Positions 1 through 9,647 are shown, counted from the first letter of the stretch. The stretch is 64,000 nucleotides of DNA from Kribbella kalugense (GCF_004365875.1 NZ_SODF01000001.1:2666001-2730000); one strand, 5' to 3'. The notes: generated by a model from the letters alone, not told the origin. A program made the numbers and translations.

Positions 1-369
1 ACCGAGCAGAACCCCTCGCTGCTGTTCGGCGCCGGCAGCATGCTCTCGACCGTCCGGGACCTGCACGTCTTCATGTCCGCGCTGCAGAGCGGACAGCTGT
101 TGCCTGCCGAACTGCTGGCCGAGATGCGGACGCCGGAGCCGAAGAGCGGTCCGCTCAACTACGGCCTGGGTCTGTTCGCGCAGGACACCGGCTCAGAGAC
201 CATCTACCACCACAACGGCAGCGCACCGGGCGGGTACGGCGCCCTGGTGTTCAGCAGCGCAGACGGCACCAAGACCCTGACCGCCCTCATCACGATGGGA
301 GACGCCGACGTAGACCTGCTCCAGATCTTCCCGCCGGCCCTCGACCGCCTGGTGAAGGCGGTGTTCTGA
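1..369 (+). CDS. Serine hydrolase, beta-lactamase/D-Ala-D-Ala carboxypeptidase-like (3' end only)
   Basis: The window opens inside this gene; the frame is open from base 1 and ends at a TGA at 367-369. The visible 122 residues look like the C-terminal part of a class C beta-lactamase-fold serine hydrolase: a helical stretch (SMLSTVRDLHVFMSAL), then YGLGLF and a HHNGSAPGGYGALVF segment, which corresponds to the H-x-G element that lines the active site in this superfamily. The SxxK nucleophile motif would lie upstream and cannot be seen. No signal peptide can be judged. Likely an esterase or peptidase of unknown substrate. Nothing downstream on this strand is co-transcribed except possibly the tRNA 140 bases later. 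Confidence 0.75.
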   Translation, partial: TEQNPSLLFGAGSMLSTVRDLHVFMSALQSGQLLPAELLAEMRTPEPKSGPLNYGLGLFAQDTGSETIYHHNGSAPGGYGALVFSSADGTKTLTALITMGDADVDLLQIFPPALDRLVKAVF

Positions 370-467
370 AACAGATCCGTGGGCGAAGGGGGGATCGAAG
401 CGTTCCTGGACGCCGAGCAGCCGGGTAGGTGATATCGTGAACGCCTGCTCCTCAGGTGAGCAAACCT

Positions 468-489
468 CCCCGGCGCCGGCGTGCCGGGG
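468..489 (+). terminator. Hairpin between serine hydrolase and tRNA
   Basis: CCCCGGC (468-474) and GCCGGGG (483-489) form a perfect 7-bp GC stem with an 8-base loop, followed by a short T-rich stretch (TTCGTTT). It lies about 100 bases after the hydrolase stop and just before the tRNA, so it may end hydrolase transcription. It is weak as an intrinsic terminator. Confidence 0.4.
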
Positions 490-509
490 CTTCGTTTGCC
501 GGGCGGCAT

Positions 510-586
510 GGGCTGTTAGCTCAGTTGGTTAGAGCACCTCGTTTACACCGAGGGGGTCGGGGGTTCGAGTCCCTCACAGCCCACCA
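510..586 (+). tRNA. tRNA-Val(TAC)
   Basis: The sequence folds as a standard cloverleaf of 77 nt. The acceptor arms GGGCTGT (510-516) and ACAGCCC (576-582) pair perfectly, with discriminator A583 and an encoded CCA at 584-586. The anticodon stem CCTCG/CGAGG encloses the loop TTTACAC, giving anticodon TAC, which reads the valine codon GTA. The T arm has the usual GGTTCGAGTCC-like core (TTCGAGT loop). The D arm holds AGCTCAGTTGGTTAGAGC. It is a single tRNA gene, not part of a visible cluster; GTA is a rare valine codon in this GC-rich DNA. No integrase or duplicated 3' end is seen next to it. Confidence 0.97.
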
Positions 587-605
587 CTAGTAACCACCGG
601 CCGGC

Positions 606-1073
606 TCAGGGGTTCGCGGTGAGACTTGCCAGCGCGGCAGCGTAGTCGTCGGGGTTGCGGGCCTCCGGGATCGGGTTGACCACGGACCAGCGGATGATGC
701 CGGTTCGGTCCACGACGAAAGTGCCGCGGAGGGCGCAGCCGCGGTCCGGGTCGAAGACGCCGTACGACGTGGCGATGGTGCCGTGGGGCCAGAAGTCGGT
801 GAGCAGGCTGAAGTTCAGGCTCTGCGCGTCGGCGTACGCCCGGAGGGTGAACATCGGGTCGCAGGAGATCGCCAGGAACTCGGCGGCGGCGAGCAGGTCC
901 GGCCGGTCGCGGAGTTCGGCCAGTTCGCTGGTGCAGACCTGGCTGAAGGCATACGGATAGAAGACCAGTACGACGTCCCGGTGGCCGGCGAAGTCGCTCA
1001 GCCGGACCTGTTCGCCGTACTGGTTCCGAGTACTGAAGTCGGGGGCCCGGCTGCCTGCAGCCGGGACGGTCAC
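606..1073 (-). CDS. ahpE: Peroxiredoxin, AhpE family
   Basis: 155-residue thioredoxin-fold peroxidase that would reduce hydroperoxides in the cytoplasm. It begins APDFSTRNQYGEQVRLSDF, and the peroxidatic cysteine is C47 in PYAFSQVC, where the usual PxxxTxxC motif has Ser for Thr at position 44. The segments LLTDFWPHG and YGVFDPDRG...RGTFVVDRTGIIRW closely match the one-cysteine AhpE of Mycobacterium tuberculosis, and no clear resolving cysteine motif is evident. The start is GTG (1071-1073) and overlaps the stop of the upstream DUF3052 gene in a GTGA, so the two are probably translationally coupled. This ahpE-DUF3052-aceE arrangement is conserved in mycobacteria (Rv2238c-Rv2239c-Rv2241). Confidence 0.92.
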   Translation of the reverse strand: MTVPAAGSRAPDFSTRNQYGEQVRLSDFAGHRDVVLVFYPYAFSQVCTSELAELRDRPDLLAAAEFLAISCDPMFTLRAYADAQSLNFSLLTDFWPHGTIATSYGVFDPDRGCALRGTFVVDRTGIIRWSVVNPIPEARNPDDYAAALASLTANP

Positions 1074-1513
1074 CCGCGGCGGCCGGACTTCGGAACCACC
1101 AGCTTGGTCGCGGACCAGTCGTCGGTCACGCTCAACGTGCTCGTCGTGGCCAGGCCGGCGACGGGCGCGGCCTCGGCGATGTCGCTGGTCTCGACGTAGC
1201 CGTCGCGACCGACCTTCGGGGTCAGCAGCCAGACGACGCCACCGGCCTTCAGGTCGGTGAGGATGTCGAAGAAGGCGTCGACCAGGTCTCCGTCGTCCTC
1301 GCGGAACCAGAGCAGTACGACGTCCACGACCTCGTCGGTCTCGTCGTCGACGAACGCCTCGCCGGTGATCTCCCGGATCGCATCGCGGAAGTTGTCGTCG
1401 CTGTCGTCGTCGTACCCGATCTCCTGGACGACCCAGCCGGCCTCCAGGCCGAGCCGGGAGGCCATGTTCGGCACTCCGCCCTTGCCGTCCGCGTGGTCCG
1501 CGGTCGCGCTCAC
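1070..1513 (-). CDS. DUF3052 family protein
   Basis: 147-residue acidic protein of unknown function. The core reads MASRLGLEAGWVVQEIGY, then an Asp-rich stretch, a VVLLWFREDDGDLVDAFFDI segment, GGVVWLLTPKVGRDG and a C-terminal VTDDWSATKLVVPK, which is the recognisable DUF3052 pattern seen next to ahpE and aceE in actinobacteria. I chose the GTG at 1513 because AGGAGG sits eight bases before it; the internal ATG at the MASRL segment is an alternative 16 codons downstream. Its stop overlaps the ahpE start (GTGA). It faces away from aceE, sharing the 233-base region 1514-1746 where a TTGACA hexamer is seen at 1679-1684 on the plus strand. Confidence 0.88.
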   Translation of the reverse strand: MSATADHADGKGGVPNMASRLGLEAGWVVQEIGYDDDSDDNFRDAIREITGEAFVDDETDEVVDVVLLWFREDDGDLVDAFFDILTDLKAGGVVWLLTPKVGRDGYVETSDIAEAAPVAGLATTSTLSVTDDWSATKLVVPKSGRRG

Positions 1514-1746
1514 GTGTCCTCCTCCGTGGTCCCCGCTTGCCCGGGGGTAGGTGTCAGTAGCCGCACAGCTAGCGATAGTCCATCGTGCCGTACCGCGTCG
1601 CGCAAGTATGCACCAGGGTTCCGTGACGTGTCCGGTATCCGCGTGGCGGGTACAGTGCGTGTCCGCTGAGATCGCGCCTTGACAACCGGATTCGGACCTG
1701 TCTGGAAGGCGAAGTAGAACGCATTCCGAACAGGTGACAGGATTGC

Positions 1747-4560
1747 GTGGAAGACAACCAGAACGAACGGCAGAGAGAACGGCAGGACACCGTGGCTTCC
1801 GGACACGAACCACCAGCCATCATCACCGAGGGGATGCCCACCCAGCTCCCCGACATCGACCCCGACGAGACACGCGAGTGGGTCGAATCGCTCGACGCCG
1901 TCCTGGACGAACGGGGCAAGGCGCGAGCGCGCTACCTGATGCTCAAGCTGATCGAGCGAGCCCGGGAGCGACAGGTCGGCGTGCCCGCCCTGCGGAGCAC
2001 CGACTACATCAACTCGATCCCGCCCGAGCGTGAGCCGTGGTTCCCCGGCGACGAGCACATCGAGCGCCGGATCCGGGCCTTCATCCGCTGGAACGCCGCG
2101 GTGATGGTCAGCAAGGCCAACCGCAAGGGCCTGGAGGTCGGCGGTCACATCGCCACCTATCAGTCCGCGGCCAGCCTGTACGAGGTCGGCTTCAACCACT
2201 TCTTCCGCGGCAAGGACCATGCCGACGGCGGCGACCAGATCTTCATCCAGGGTCACGCCTCCCCCGGTATGTACGCGCGCGCCTTCCTCGAGGGCCGGCT
2301 GTCCGCCGACGACCTGGACGGGTTCCGCCAGGAGGTCTCGCGCGGTCCGCACCACGGCCTGTCGTCGTACCCGCACCCGCGGCTGATGCCGGACTTCTGG
2401 GAGTTCCCGACCGTCTCGATGGGACTGGCCGCGCTGAACTCGATCTACCAGGCCCGCTTCAACCGGTACCTGCAGAACCGCGGCATCAAGGACACCAGCA
2501 AGCAGCACGTCTGGGCGTTCCTCGGTGACGGCGAGATGGGCGAGCCGGAGTCGCTCGGCGCGATCGGCCTGGCCGCCCGCGAGGAGCTCGACAACCTCAC
2601 CTTCGTGATCAACTGCAACCTGCAGCAGCTGGACGGCCCGGTCCGCGGCAACGGCAAGGTGATCCAGGAGCTGGAGGCGTTCTTCCGCGGCGCCGGCTGG
2701 AACGTGATCAAGGTGATCTGGGGCCGCGAGTGGGACAACCTGCTCGCCCAGGACCACGACGGCGCACTGGTGAACAAGATGAACACCACGCCTGACGGCC
2801 AGTTCCAGACCTACTCCGTCGAGTCCGGCGAGTACATCCGGAACAACTTCTTCGGCGGCGACCAGCGGCTGCAGCAGATGGTCAGCAACCTGTCCGACGA
2901 GGACCTGCGCAAGCTGCCCCGCGGCGGTCACGACTACCGCAAGGTGTACGCCGCGTTCAAGAGCGCGACCGAGCACGTCGGCCAGCCGACCGTGATCCTG
3001 GCCCAGACCATCAAGGGCTGGACGATCGAGGCGCTGGAGGGCCGCAACGCGACCCACCAGATGAAGAAGCTGACCTCGGACGACCTGAAGGCGTTCCGGG
3101 ACCGGCTCTACCTGCCGATCGAGGACTCCGCCCTCGAGGACGCGTACAACCCGCCGTACTTCCACCCCGGCACCGACTCGCCGGAGTACCAGTACATGAT
3201 GGATCGGCGTAAGCAGCTCGGCGGTTCGCTGCCGCAGCGCAAGGTGGCGCCGAAGACGCTCAAGCTGCCCGGCGACGACGTCTACAAGCCGCTGTCCAAG
3301 GGCAGCCACGCGCCGATCGCCACCACGATGGCGCTGGTCCGGCTGTTCCGCGACCTGATGAAGGACCCGGAGATCGGCCACCGGATCGTCCCGATCGCCC
3401 CGGACGAGTACCGCACCTTCGGGATGGACTCGATGTTCCCGACGGCGAAGATCTACTCGCCGCACGGGCAGAACTACGAGGCCGTCGACCGCAACCTGCT
3501 GCTGTCCTGGAAGGAGTCCTCGGCGGGCCAGCTGCTGCACGAGGGCATCAGCGAGGCCGGCGCGATGGGGTCGACGATCGCGGCCGGGACGGCGTACGCC
3601 ACCCACGGCGAGCCGATGATCCCGTTCTACATCTTCTACTCGATGTTCGGCTTCCAGCGGACCGGTGACTCGATCTGGGCGTTCGGCGACCAGCTCGGCC
3701 GGGGCTTCCTGGTGGGTGCCACCGCCGGGCGTACGACGCTGACCGGTGAGGGACTGCAGCACGCGGACGGGCACTCGCCGCTGCTCGCCTCGACCAACCC
3801 GGCGGTCGTGCACTACGACCCGGGCTTCGCCTACGAGGTCGGCCACATCGTGAAGGACGGCCTGCGCCGGATGTACGGCTACGGTCTGGACAAGGACAAG
3901 CCGTACGGCGAGGACGTCTTCTACTACCTCACGGTGTACAACGAGCCGGTCGCGCAGCCGGCCGAGCCGGAGAACCTCGATGTCGCGGGCCTACTCAAGG
4001 GCATGTACCGCTTCAACGAGTACGAGACCGCCGAGGGTGACGACGTACCGCGGGTGCAGCTGCTCGCGTCCGGCGTCGGACTGCCGTGGGTGCTGAAGGC
4101 CCAGCAGATCCTCGCCGAGGAGTACTCCGTGGCCGCGGACATCTGGTCCGTCACCTCGTGGAACGAGTTGCGCCGCGACGCGATCGCCGCCGAGCAGCAC
4201 AACCTGCTGCACCCGGAGGAGCCGGAGCAGGTGCCGTTCGTGACCGAGCAGCTCAAGGACACCAAGGGTCCGGTCGTTGCCGTCAGCGACTTCATGCGCG
4301 CGGTGCAGGACCAGATCTCCCGCTGGGTGCCGAACGACTACACCTCGCTCGGGACCGACGGCTGGGGTCTGGCCGACACCCGGGCCGCGGCGCGGCGGCA
4401 CTTCCAGGTGGACGCCGAGTCGATCGTCGTCGCCACCCTGGAGATCCTGGCCAAGCGCGGTGATGTCAAGCCGGAGGTCGCTGCCGAGGCGGCCCGCAAG
4501 TTCCGGATCGACGACCCGACCGCGGTCGCCGGTGTGAAGCAAGAGGGCGCCGGCGCCTGA
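1747..4560 (+). CDS. aceE: Pyruvate dehydrogenase E1 component, homodimeric
   Basis: 937-residue thiamine-diphosphate enzyme that decarboxylates pyruvate and transfers the acetyl group to the E2 lipoyl domain, feeding acetyl-CoA to the TCA cycle and to fatty-acid synthesis encoded downstream. It is full length for the homodimeric AceE family (about 900 residues). The ThDP motif is clear: [10 protein letters not shown] at residues 260-269 and NCN at 289-291, with the typical spacing. The N-terminal part ([25 protein letters not shown]...[32 protein letters not shown]) and C-terminal [22 protein letters not shown] are family hallmarks. The start is GTG 1747; a GTG at 1792 is possible, since the first 15 residues are polar and not conserved. 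A strong terminator follows. Confidence 0.97.
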   Translation: MEDNQNERQRERQDTVASGHEPPAIITEGMPTQLPDIDPDETREWVESLDAVLDERGKARARYLMLKLIERARERQVGVPALRSTDYINSIPPEREPWFPGDEHIERRIRAFIRWNAAVMVSKANRKGLEVGGHIATYQSAASLYEVGFNHFFRGKDHADGGDQIFIQGHASPGMYARAFLEGRLSADDLDGFRQEVSRGPHHGLSSYPHPRLMPDFWEFPTVSMGLAALNSIYQARFNRYLQNRGIKDTSKQHVWAFLGDGEMGEPESLGAIGLAAREELDNLTFVINCNLQQLDGPVRGNGKVIQELEAFFRGAGWNVIKVIWGREWDNLLAQDHDGALVNKMNTTPDGQFQTYSVESGEYIRNNFFGGDQRLQQMVSNLSDEDLRKLPRGGHDYRKVYAAFKSATEHVGQPTVILAQTIKGWTIEALEGRNATHQMKKLTSDDLKAFRDRLYLPIEDSALEDAYNPPYFHPGTDSPEYQYMMDRRKQLGGSLPQRKVAPKTLKLPGDDVYKPLSKGSHAPIATTMALVRLFRDLMKDPEIGHRIVPIAPDEYRTFGMDSMFPTAKIYSPHGQNYEAVDRNLLLSWKESSAGQLLHEGISEAGAMGSTIAAGTAYATHGEPMIPFYIFYSMFGFQRTGDSIWAFGDQLGRGFLVGATAGRTTLTGEGLQHADGHSPLLASTNPAVVHYDPGFAYEVGHIVKDGLRRMYGYGLDKDKPYGEDVFYYLTVYNEPVAQPAEPENLDVAGLLKGMYRFNEYETAEGDDVPRVQLLASGVGLPWVLKAQQILAEEYSVAADIWSVTSWNELRRDAIAAEQHNLLHPEEPEQVPFVTEQLKDTKGPVVAVSDFMRAVQDQISRWVPNDYTSLGTDGWGLADTRAAARRHFQVDAESIVVATLEILAKRGDVKPEVAAEAARKFRIDDPTAVAGVKQEGAGA

Positions 4561-4572
4561 GCTGTCCGACCC

Positions 4573-4609
4573 GAACCGCCTCTCCCGAAATTCCCGGGAG
4601 AGGCGGTTC
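4573..4609 (+). terminator. Intrinsic terminator of aceE
   Basis: A perfect 15-bp stem, GAACCGCCTCTCCCG (4573-4587) against CGGGAGAGGCGGTTC (4595-4609), with a 7-base loop, starts 12 bases after the aceE stop. A TCTCGTTGT tail follows. Confidence 0.9.
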
Positions 4610-4618
4610 TCGTTGTCC

Positions 4619-4624
4619 TAGGCT
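4619..4624 (+). promoter_or_regulatory. -10 element of a leaderless promoter (acetyltransferase gene)
   Basis: TAGGCT matches the TAnnnT sigma-70 -10 core and ends exactly six bases before the ATG at 4631; there is no Shine-Dalgarno. Transcription would start at or next to the A of the ATG, so the message is predicted to be leaderless. I see no convincing -35. Confidence 0.55.
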
Positions 4625-4630
4625 CTGACC

Positions 4631-5149
4631 ATGCCTGAGTTGATCGAACCGACCGCCGAGCTGCGCGACTCGTTCCTGGAATCGTCCCGCGAATGGGGCG
4701 AGGAGCACCAGGACGGCGCCGGGCTGTGGGAGGCCGACGATCTGACCACGGCCGAAGGATTCGCCGAGTGGACCGAGCGCCTGCGCCGGCAGAGCGACTC
4801 CGTCGAAATCACCGCAGAGCGGGTGCCCGCGACGTACTGGTGGATCGTTGAGGACGGCAACTACCTGGGCGCGATCACGTTGCGGCACGCGCTCAACGAG
4901 AAGCTGGCCGAGGGCGGTGGGCACATCGGGTACGGCGTACGTCCGTCGGCGCGTGGTCGCGGTCTGGCGACCTGGGCCCTCGGGCAGGTGCTCGACCGGG
5001 CCCGCGCCCGCGGCATGGACCGGGTGATGGTCAGCTGCGACGACGACAACGTGGCGTCGGCGCGGACGATCGAGCGCAACGGCGGCGTACTCCAGGACGT
5101 AGGCGAAACCTGGCTAGGCCTGACCCGCCGCTACTGGATCGAGCTCTGA
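4631..5149 (+). CDS. GNAT family N-acetyltransferase
   Basis: 172-residue acetyl-CoA-dependent acyltransferase. The GNAT fold is shown by motif A, IGYGVRPSARGRGLA (residues 99-113), containing the R-x-x-G-x-A-type pyrophosphate-binding loop, followed by helix ATWALGQVLDRARARGMDRVMVSCDDDN and the ERNGGVLQD segment typical of motif B. The N-terminal half (WGEEHQDGAGLWEADDL) resembles small-molecule/aminoglycoside-type acetyltransferases, but the substrate cannot be told. It is the first gene of the stretch that separates aceE from fasR and appears to be a single-gene unit between the aceE terminator and a CTACGA/TCGTAG inverted repeat. Confidence 0.85.
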   Translation: MPELIEPTAELRDSFLESSREWGEEHQDGAGLWEADDLTTAEGFAEWTERLRRQSDSVEITAERVPATYWWIVEDGNYLGAITLRHALNEKLAEGGGHIGYGVRPSARGRGLATWALGQVLDRARARGMDRVMVSCDDDNVASARTIERNGGVLQDVGETWLGLTRRYWIEL

Positions 5150-5160
5150 CCAGAGCCGGC

Positions 5161-5178
5161 CTACGACAAACCTCGTAG
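5161..5178. repeat. Inverted repeat CTACGA-N6-TCGTAG
   Basis: A perfect 6-bp inverted repeat with a 6-base spacer lies 11 bases after the acetyltransferase stop and about 60 bases before the flavoprotein -10. It could be a weak terminator or an operator for the flavoprotein gene; the sequence does not decide. Confidence 0.45.
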
Positions 5179-5235
5179 TCGCGGGCGGACGGAAGTTGCG
5201 CATTCCGTCCGACGCGGGAGGTGCCCCGGGATTCC

Positions 5236-5241
5236 TACCGT
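5236..5241 (+). promoter_or_regulatory. -10 element of a leaderless promoter (flavoprotein gene)
   Basis: TACCGT (TAnnnT) ends six bases before the ATG at 5248. The same spacing is seen before the neighbouring acetyltransferase and fasR genes, supporting leaderless transcription and the choice of this ATG. Confidence 0.55.
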
Positions 5242-5247
5242 CGAGGC

Positions 5248-6333
5248 ATGAACACGATCATCATCGGCGCGGGACAGGCCGGGCTCGCCACCGGTTACCA
5301 CCTACAGCGGCTCGACGAGCCGTTCACGATCCTCGACGGCGGCGCACGGGTGGGAGACCAGTGGCGGTCGCACTGGGACAGCCTGAAGCTCTACTCGCCG
5401 GCGAAGTACGACGGACTGCCCGGCCTCCCGTTCCCGGGCGAGCCGTGGCACTACCCGGGCAAGGACGAGGTCGCCGACTACCTCGCGTCGTACGCCGAGC
5501 GCTTCGACCTGCCGATCCGGCCGAACGCCCGGGTCGACAAGCTCGAGCGGCTCGACGACCGATGGATCGCCACCGTCGGGCGCGAGCAGCTCACTGCCGA
5601 CAACGTCGTGGTCGCCACCGGCACCTTCGGGCGTACGCCGTACCTCCCGGACTTCGCGGTCGACCTGGACCCGGCGATCCGGCAGCTGCATTCGTCGGAG
5701 TACCAGCGACCGGAGCAGCTCAAGGACGGAGCGGTGCTGGTCGTCGGCGGATCGCATTCCGGCACCGACATCGCCTACGAGGTCGCGCAGACGCACCAGA
5801 CGATCCTGTCCGGCCGCGATCCTGGCCAGGTGCCGTTCACGCCCGGCCGGCCCAGCCAGGCCTTCTTCTGGCCGGTCATGTTGTTCGCGTGGCGGCATGT
5901 GCTCAACCGCCGGACGCCGATGGGCAGGAAGGAGATGGAGCACATGCGGCACCACGGCGGCCCGATGATCCGGGTCAAGCGGGCAGATCTGCTCGAGCGA
6001 GGCGTCGAGCGAGTACCGGCCCGGGTCACCGGAACGCAGGACGGTCGGCCGATGCTGGCGGACGGCCGGGTGCTGGACGTCGCGAACGTGGTGTGGGCGA
6101 CCGGGTTCCGGCAGGTGTTCGACTGGATCAAGGTGCCGATCGTCGGCGCGGACGGCTGGCCGCGCGAGTACCGCGGGGTCGCCGAGAACGCGCCCGGTCT
6201 GTTCTTCTGCGGGCTGTCGTTCCAGTACGCCTTCAGTTCGATGGTGCTGCCGGGGGTCGGCCGGGACGCGGCGTACGTCGCCCGGCGGATCGCGGCGCGG
6301 GTCCGCACCGAGCGGAGTCTTGCCGCCGCGTGA
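5248..6333 (+). CDS. FAD/NAD(P)-dependent flavoprotein oxidoreductase (monooxygenase-like, CzcO type)
   Basis: 361-residue cytosolic flavoprotein. It opens with a Rossmann FAD-binding site GAGQAG at residues 7-12, has a second dinucleotide site [10 protein letters not shown] (GGSHSG at 167-172) for NADPH, and an ATG motif in VVWATGFRQ (284-286). The order FAD site, NADPH site, ATG motif is that of flavin monooxygenase-like proteins often annotated as CzcO or 'putative flavoprotein involved in K+ transport'. The substrate is unknown. I chose the ATG at 5248 over upstream in-frame GTG 5221 because the protein then begins directly with the beta strand MNTIIIGAG and has a -10 six bases upstream. 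The LuxR-type gene follows after 34 bases and may be co-transcribed. Confidence 0.82.
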   Translation: MNTIIIGAGQAGLATGYHLQRLDEPFTILDGGARVGDQWRSHWDSLKLYSPAKYDGLPGLPFPGEPWHYPGKDEVADYLASYAERFDLPIRPNARVDKLERLDDRWIATVGREQLTADNVVVATGTFGRTPYLPDFAVDLDPAIRQLHSSEYQRPEQLKDGAVLVVGGSHSGTDIAYEVAQTHQTILSGRDPGQVPFTPGRPSQAFFWPVMLFAWRHVLNRRTPMGRKEMEHMRHHGGPMIRVKRADLLERGVERVPARVTGTQDGRPMLADGRVLDVANVVWATGFRQVFDWIKVPIVGADGWPREYRGVAENAPGLFFCGLSFQYAFSSMVLPGVGRDAAYVARRIAARVRTERSLAAA

Positions 6334-6367
6334 ACCGGCAGGGCATGCTCACCTGTGGGGGCATCGG

Positions 6368-8005
6368 ATGGGCATTGTCGACGATCTGCAGCGAGCCCGG
6401 ACCGCGTTCGAGCAACGCGACTGGGCCGCTGCGTACGAGCGCCTGACCGCCGCCGACGGGGAACCGGCGGCGGTCGGTCTCGGGGCGGACGAGCTGATGA
6501 CCCTGGCGATGGCCGCGTTCCTGCTCGGCGACATCGATGCCTGCATCCGGGCACTGCAGCGCGGATACCGGCTGCGGATCGACAACGGCGAGGTGCTGGG
6601 CGCGGTGCGGTTCGCGTACTGGCTGGCCCGGGTGCTGAACGGACGCGGGGAGGCCGCGATCGGCACCGGCTGGGCCGCGCGGGCCGAACGATTGCTGGCG
6701 GATCAACCCGAAGATGTGGTGGAGCGGGGTTACCTGCTGATCCACGACTTCTTCCGTTGCCTTGAGCGCGGCGACTTCGCGGCCGGGCTCGCCGTCGGCG
6801 AGGAGATGGTCAGCGTGGCGCGCCGGCACGGTGATCCGGACCTGCTGGCGCAGGGCCTGGTGTGCAAGGGCAGGCTCCTGATGTACTCCGGTCAGGTGCC
6901 GGAAGGACTCGCCACCTTGGACGAGGCGATGGTCGGCGTCGCGGCCGGAGAGCTCTCACCGGTCTTCGCCGGCACCGTCTACTGCGCAATGATCGACGCT
7001 TGTCAGGAGGTCCTCGACTTCGCACGGGTCTCGGCCTGGACGAGCGCGCTCACGCGCTGGTGCGACACCCAGCCGGATCTGGTGCCGTTCACCGGACAGT
7101 GCGCCGTTCACCGCGGACAGATCCTGCGGCTGCACGCGGCGTACCCCGAGGCGTTGGCGGAGTTCGAGGATGCGTGCCGGCGGTACGCGTCACTGGGGTT
7201 CAACGCGGCGGCCGGGCTGGCCTTGAGCGAGCGCGGCGACGTACTGCGGATCCGCGGTGACTACGTGGCGGCGGAGGCGTCGTACGACGAGGCGGCGAGC
7301 TACGGGTACGACGCACAACCCGGGCGCGCGCTGTTGATGGCGGCACGCGGGCGGGTTCCGGGCGCCGCTGCCGCCGTACGCCGGATGCTCGCGGAGACGA
7401 ACGATCCGGTGCATCGATCGCGGCTGCTGGCCGGTGCGGTCGAGGTGCTGCTCGCGGGTGACGCGCTGCCCGAGGCCGAGGATGCGGCCGGCCAGTTGTC
7501 GACGATCGCCGACGGGTTCGGGTGCACGGGGTTGCGCGCGTCGGCGGCGTACTGCCTGGCCTTGGTGGCGTTGGCGGGTGAGGATCCCGATCGCGCGCTG
7601 CCGCAGGCACGGCTCGCGGTGCGACTCTGGGGCGAACTGCGGGCGCCGTACGAGGTGGCGCAGGCGAAGGTGCTGGTGGGGCGAGCGGTCCGGATGCTCG
7701 GGGACGAGGACTCGGCGACCGCTGAACTGACCGCGGCCTGCCGGACGTTCGCGGAGCTCGGGACGGTGCCGGCCCGGCAGGAGGCCGAGAGGCTGACCGG
7801 CCGCGGGACTACCGGCGGGCTGACCGGGCGAGAGCTGGACGTGCTGCGGTTGGTTGCTGTGGGCAACAGTAATGCGGAGATCGCGGGCCGGCTGGTGCTG
7901 AGCGACAAGACGGTAGCCCGGCATCTCACCAACATCTTCGCGAAGCTCGACGTACCGTCCCGGACGGCGGCCGCGGCGTACGCACGCGACCACGACCTGC
8001 TGTGA
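6368..8005 (+). CDS. LuxR-family transcriptional regulator with helical-repeat N-terminus
   Basis: 545-residue regulator. The C-terminal 65 residues are a LuxR/NarL DNA-binding domain ([29 protein letters not shown]...[14 protein letters not shown]). The preceding 480 residues are an all-helical, alanine-rich array of TPR-like repeats with no receiver domain and no Walker A, so it is neither a two-component response regulator nor a full LAL/MalT ATPase. The start is ATG 6368, preceded by GTGGGGG seven bases upstream; an upstream in-frame TTG at 6320 would overlap the flavoprotein gene and is less likely. Ligand and targets are unknown; the adjacent flavoprotein and membrane-protein genes are candidates. 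Confidence 0.82.
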   Translation: MGIVDDLQRARTAFEQRDWAAAYERLTAADGEPAAVGLGADELMTLAMAAFLLGDIDACIRALQRGYRLRIDNGEVLGAVRFAYWLARVLNGRGEAAIGTGWAARAERLLADQPEDVVERGYLLIHDFFRCLERGDFAAGLAVGEEMVSVARRHGDPDLLAQGLVCKGRLLMYSGQVPEGLATLDEAMVGVAAGELSPVFAGTVYCAMIDACQEVLDFARVSAWTSALTRWCDTQPDLVPFTGQCAVHRGQILRLHAAYPEALAEFEDACRRYASLGFNAAAGLALSERGDVLRIRGDYVAAEASYDEAASYGYDAQPGRALLMAARGRVPGAAAAVRRMLAETNDPVHRSRLLAGAVEVLLAGDALPEAEDAAGQLSTIADGFGCTGLRASAAYCLALVALAGEDPDRALPQARLAVRLWGELRAPYEVAQAKVLVGRAVRMLGDEDSATAELTAACRTFAELGTVPARQEAERLTGRGTTGGLTGRELDVLRLVAVGNSNAEIAGRLVLSDKTVARHLTNIFAKLDVPSRTAAAAYARDHDLL

Positions 8006-8079
8006 AAGGTTCTCCGGAGGGAGTGCGTTCCCTCTCGCGGGTGAGGTGACGCCGGGCGGTCGGCCGCGATGCTCGAGGG

Positions 8080-8637
8080 GTGAGCACAACAGAGCGTCCT
8101 GTCCCGCGGTGGGCGTACCGCCTGGCCCATGTCGTCCCTTTCCTGACGCTGCCGTCCGGGCTCTGGCGGCTTGGGCTCGTCTTCGGCTCGTCGATGGGCA
8201 TGCTCGACGACAACGGCCGGCCGGCCTACCTCGAGGGTGCCGGCGGCAAGGTGTACGTCGTCTGCCTGACGATCTTCTCCGAGTTGGTAGCGCTGACCGC
8301 GCTCGGTCTGGTGCAGCGTTGGGGTGAGGTCGCGCCGCGCTGGATCCCGTTCATCGGCGGCCGCCGGGTCGCGCCGTACGCCGCCATCGTCCCCGCCACC
8401 CTTGGCGCCCTGTCGCTGATCGCCATCTGGACCTACGGGTTCCGTGATGTGTGGACGGACCACTTCATCCCGTTCTCCAGCACGGCGTGGAAAGCACTCA
8501 TGATCGCCTGCTACGCCCCGCTGTACCTCTGGGGTCCAGCCCTCCTGGTGCTGACGTGGGCCTACTACCGCCGCCGCGGACGCGGTTTCAGTGCGATAGC
8601 AGGAAGAGTCGGAGCCGGCAGCGGGTCGCCGTCGTAG
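8080..8637 (+). CDS. Four-helix integral membrane protein, unknown function
   Basis: 185-residue protein with about four hydrophobic segments: around residues 15-38, 58-76 (YVVCLTIFSELVALTALGL), 96-118 (AAIVPATLGALSLIAIWTYGF) and 138-160 (ALMIACYAPLYLWGPALLVLTWAYYRR). I recognise no catalytic motif. The GTG start at 8080 has an nAnnnT hexamer (GATGCT, 8068-8073) exactly six bases upstream and no Shine-Dalgarno, so it is probably leaderless and transcribed separately from the LuxR gene. Its last 73 bases overlap, on opposite strands, the 3' end of the pirin gene. Confidence 0.75.
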   Translation: MSTTERPVPRWAYRLAHVVPFLTLPSGLWRLGLVFGSSMGMLDDNGRPAYLEGAGGKVYVVCLTIFSELVALTALGLVQRWGEVAPRWIPFIGGRRVAPYAAIVPATLGALSLIAIWTYGFRDVWTDHFIPFSSTAWKALMIACYAPLYLWGPALLVLTWAYYRRRGRGFSAIAGRVGAGSGSPS

Positions 8638-9572
8638 CCGGTCACCATCGGGAAGCGGTCGTTGCCGCCGGCATTGATCGCGGACTGCCAGTCGTTGCGG
8701 GCGGCGACGATCTCTTCGTGGGAGCGGCCAATGAAGTTCCACCACATCACCAGCTCCTCCTCGAACGGTTCGCCGCCGAGCAGGAGGAAGCGGACTCCGT
8801 TGTCCGAGGCAACCAGGTCGATGGAGTCGCGGTTGGCGCCGAAGTACACCATCTCACCGAAGCCCGGCGTCAGGTCTCCGACCGACAGCGATCCGTCGAC
8901 GACCAGCACGGCGTACTCGTTGGAAGTTGTCAGCGGGAGGGCGAGCGTGCGGCCGGGCTCGATGGTGATGTCGGCGCCGACGAGTGGGGTGTAGGCCGGC
9001 GCGGGGGAGGTCACGCCGGCGACGGTGCCGATCATGACGGTTACTCGGGCGCCGTCGAGTTCGAGCTGCGGCAGGTCGGCGTACGCGTTGAAGGCAGGCG
9101 GGATGGTCGTCCGGACCGAGTCCGGGAGGGCGACCCACAGCTGGGCTCCGTGCAGCCTCGGCGGCGCGGTCGGAGTGGAGACCTCGGAGTGCGCGATCCC
9201 GTTGCCCGCGGTCATGATGTTGAGCTCGCCCGGCCGGATGAGGGCGTGCGATCCGACGCTGTCGCGGTGCTCGATCTCGCCCTCGAACAACCAGCTGACC
9301 GTCTGCAGGCTCGTGTGCGGGTGCGGCGGGACCAGCATGCCGCGCTCCCCCGGTGCGTCGTACGAATCGACCCGCTGGGTCAGGTCATCGGGCCCGTAGT
9401 GATCGACGAAGCACCAGGCGCCGACCATCCGGCGATTCTTGTTCGGCAGCAGTCGCCGGACCTTCGTCGTACGCCCCAGCACAACGTCGCGCGCCTCGAG
9501 CATCTCCAACGCGGGTCCTTCACAGTCCCCGCTGCCAACCACTTCGGCCGGATCCTTCTCGAGATCACTCAT
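8565..9572 (-). CDS. Pirin family protein (bicupin)
   Basis: 335-residue bicupin. The N-terminal cupin has the pirin metal-binding set: H84 and H86 in PPHPHTSLQTVSWLFEGEIEH, and H128 and E130 in GNGIAHSE, the ligands known to hold Fe in human pirin and E. coli YhhW. The opening segment (RTTKVRRLLPNKNRRMVGAWCFVDHYGPDD) is also characteristic. Bacterial pirins have quercetin 2,3-dioxygenase-like activity or act as regulators, in one case of pyruvate dehydrogenase; the closeness to aceE here is therefore noted but not proof. The 3' end runs 73 bases into the convergent membrane-protein gene, an unusually long tail-to-tail overlap. Confidence 0.9.
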   Translation of the reverse strand: MSDLEKDPAEVVGSGDCEGPALEMLEARDVVLGRTTKVRRLLPNKNRRMVGAWCFVDHYGPDDLTQRVDSYDAPGERGMLVPPHPHTSLQTVSWLFEGEIEHRDSVGSHALIRPGELNIMTAGNGIAHSEVSTPTAPPRLHGAQLWVALPDSVRTTIPPAFNAYADLPQLELDGARVTVMIGTVAGVTSPAPAYTPLVGADITIEPGRTLALPLTTSNEYAVLVVDGSLSVGDLTPGFGEMVYFGANRDSIDLVASDNGVRFLLLGGEPFEEELVMWWNFIGRSHEEIVAARNDWQSAINAGGNDRFPMVTGYDGDPLPAPTLPAIALKPRPRRR

Positions 9573-9647
9573 CCACGTCCTCGCTTCGCTCCGGGCGCGG
9601 ATGAGGCACGATCACGCTGTGTCTTTTGATGAGTTCGCTTCGCTCAC

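Noticed and set aside
510-586. tRNA-Val as integration site of a mobile element
   Set aside because: No integrase nearby and no duplicate of the tRNA 3' end noticed in the window; the following genes are conserved housekeeping genes.
1510-3846. 778-codon minus-strand reading frame
   Set aside because: It lies antisense to aceE in a mirror frame; its protein is Arg/Val/Leu/Gly/Asp repeats with no domain, typical of a GC-rich shadow.
9573-9647. Small gene in the pirin/PHP gap (GAGTTCGCTTCGCTCACTCAT)
   Set aside because: The stretch is a short inverted repeat with no start, ribosome site or coding bias; too short to support a gene.
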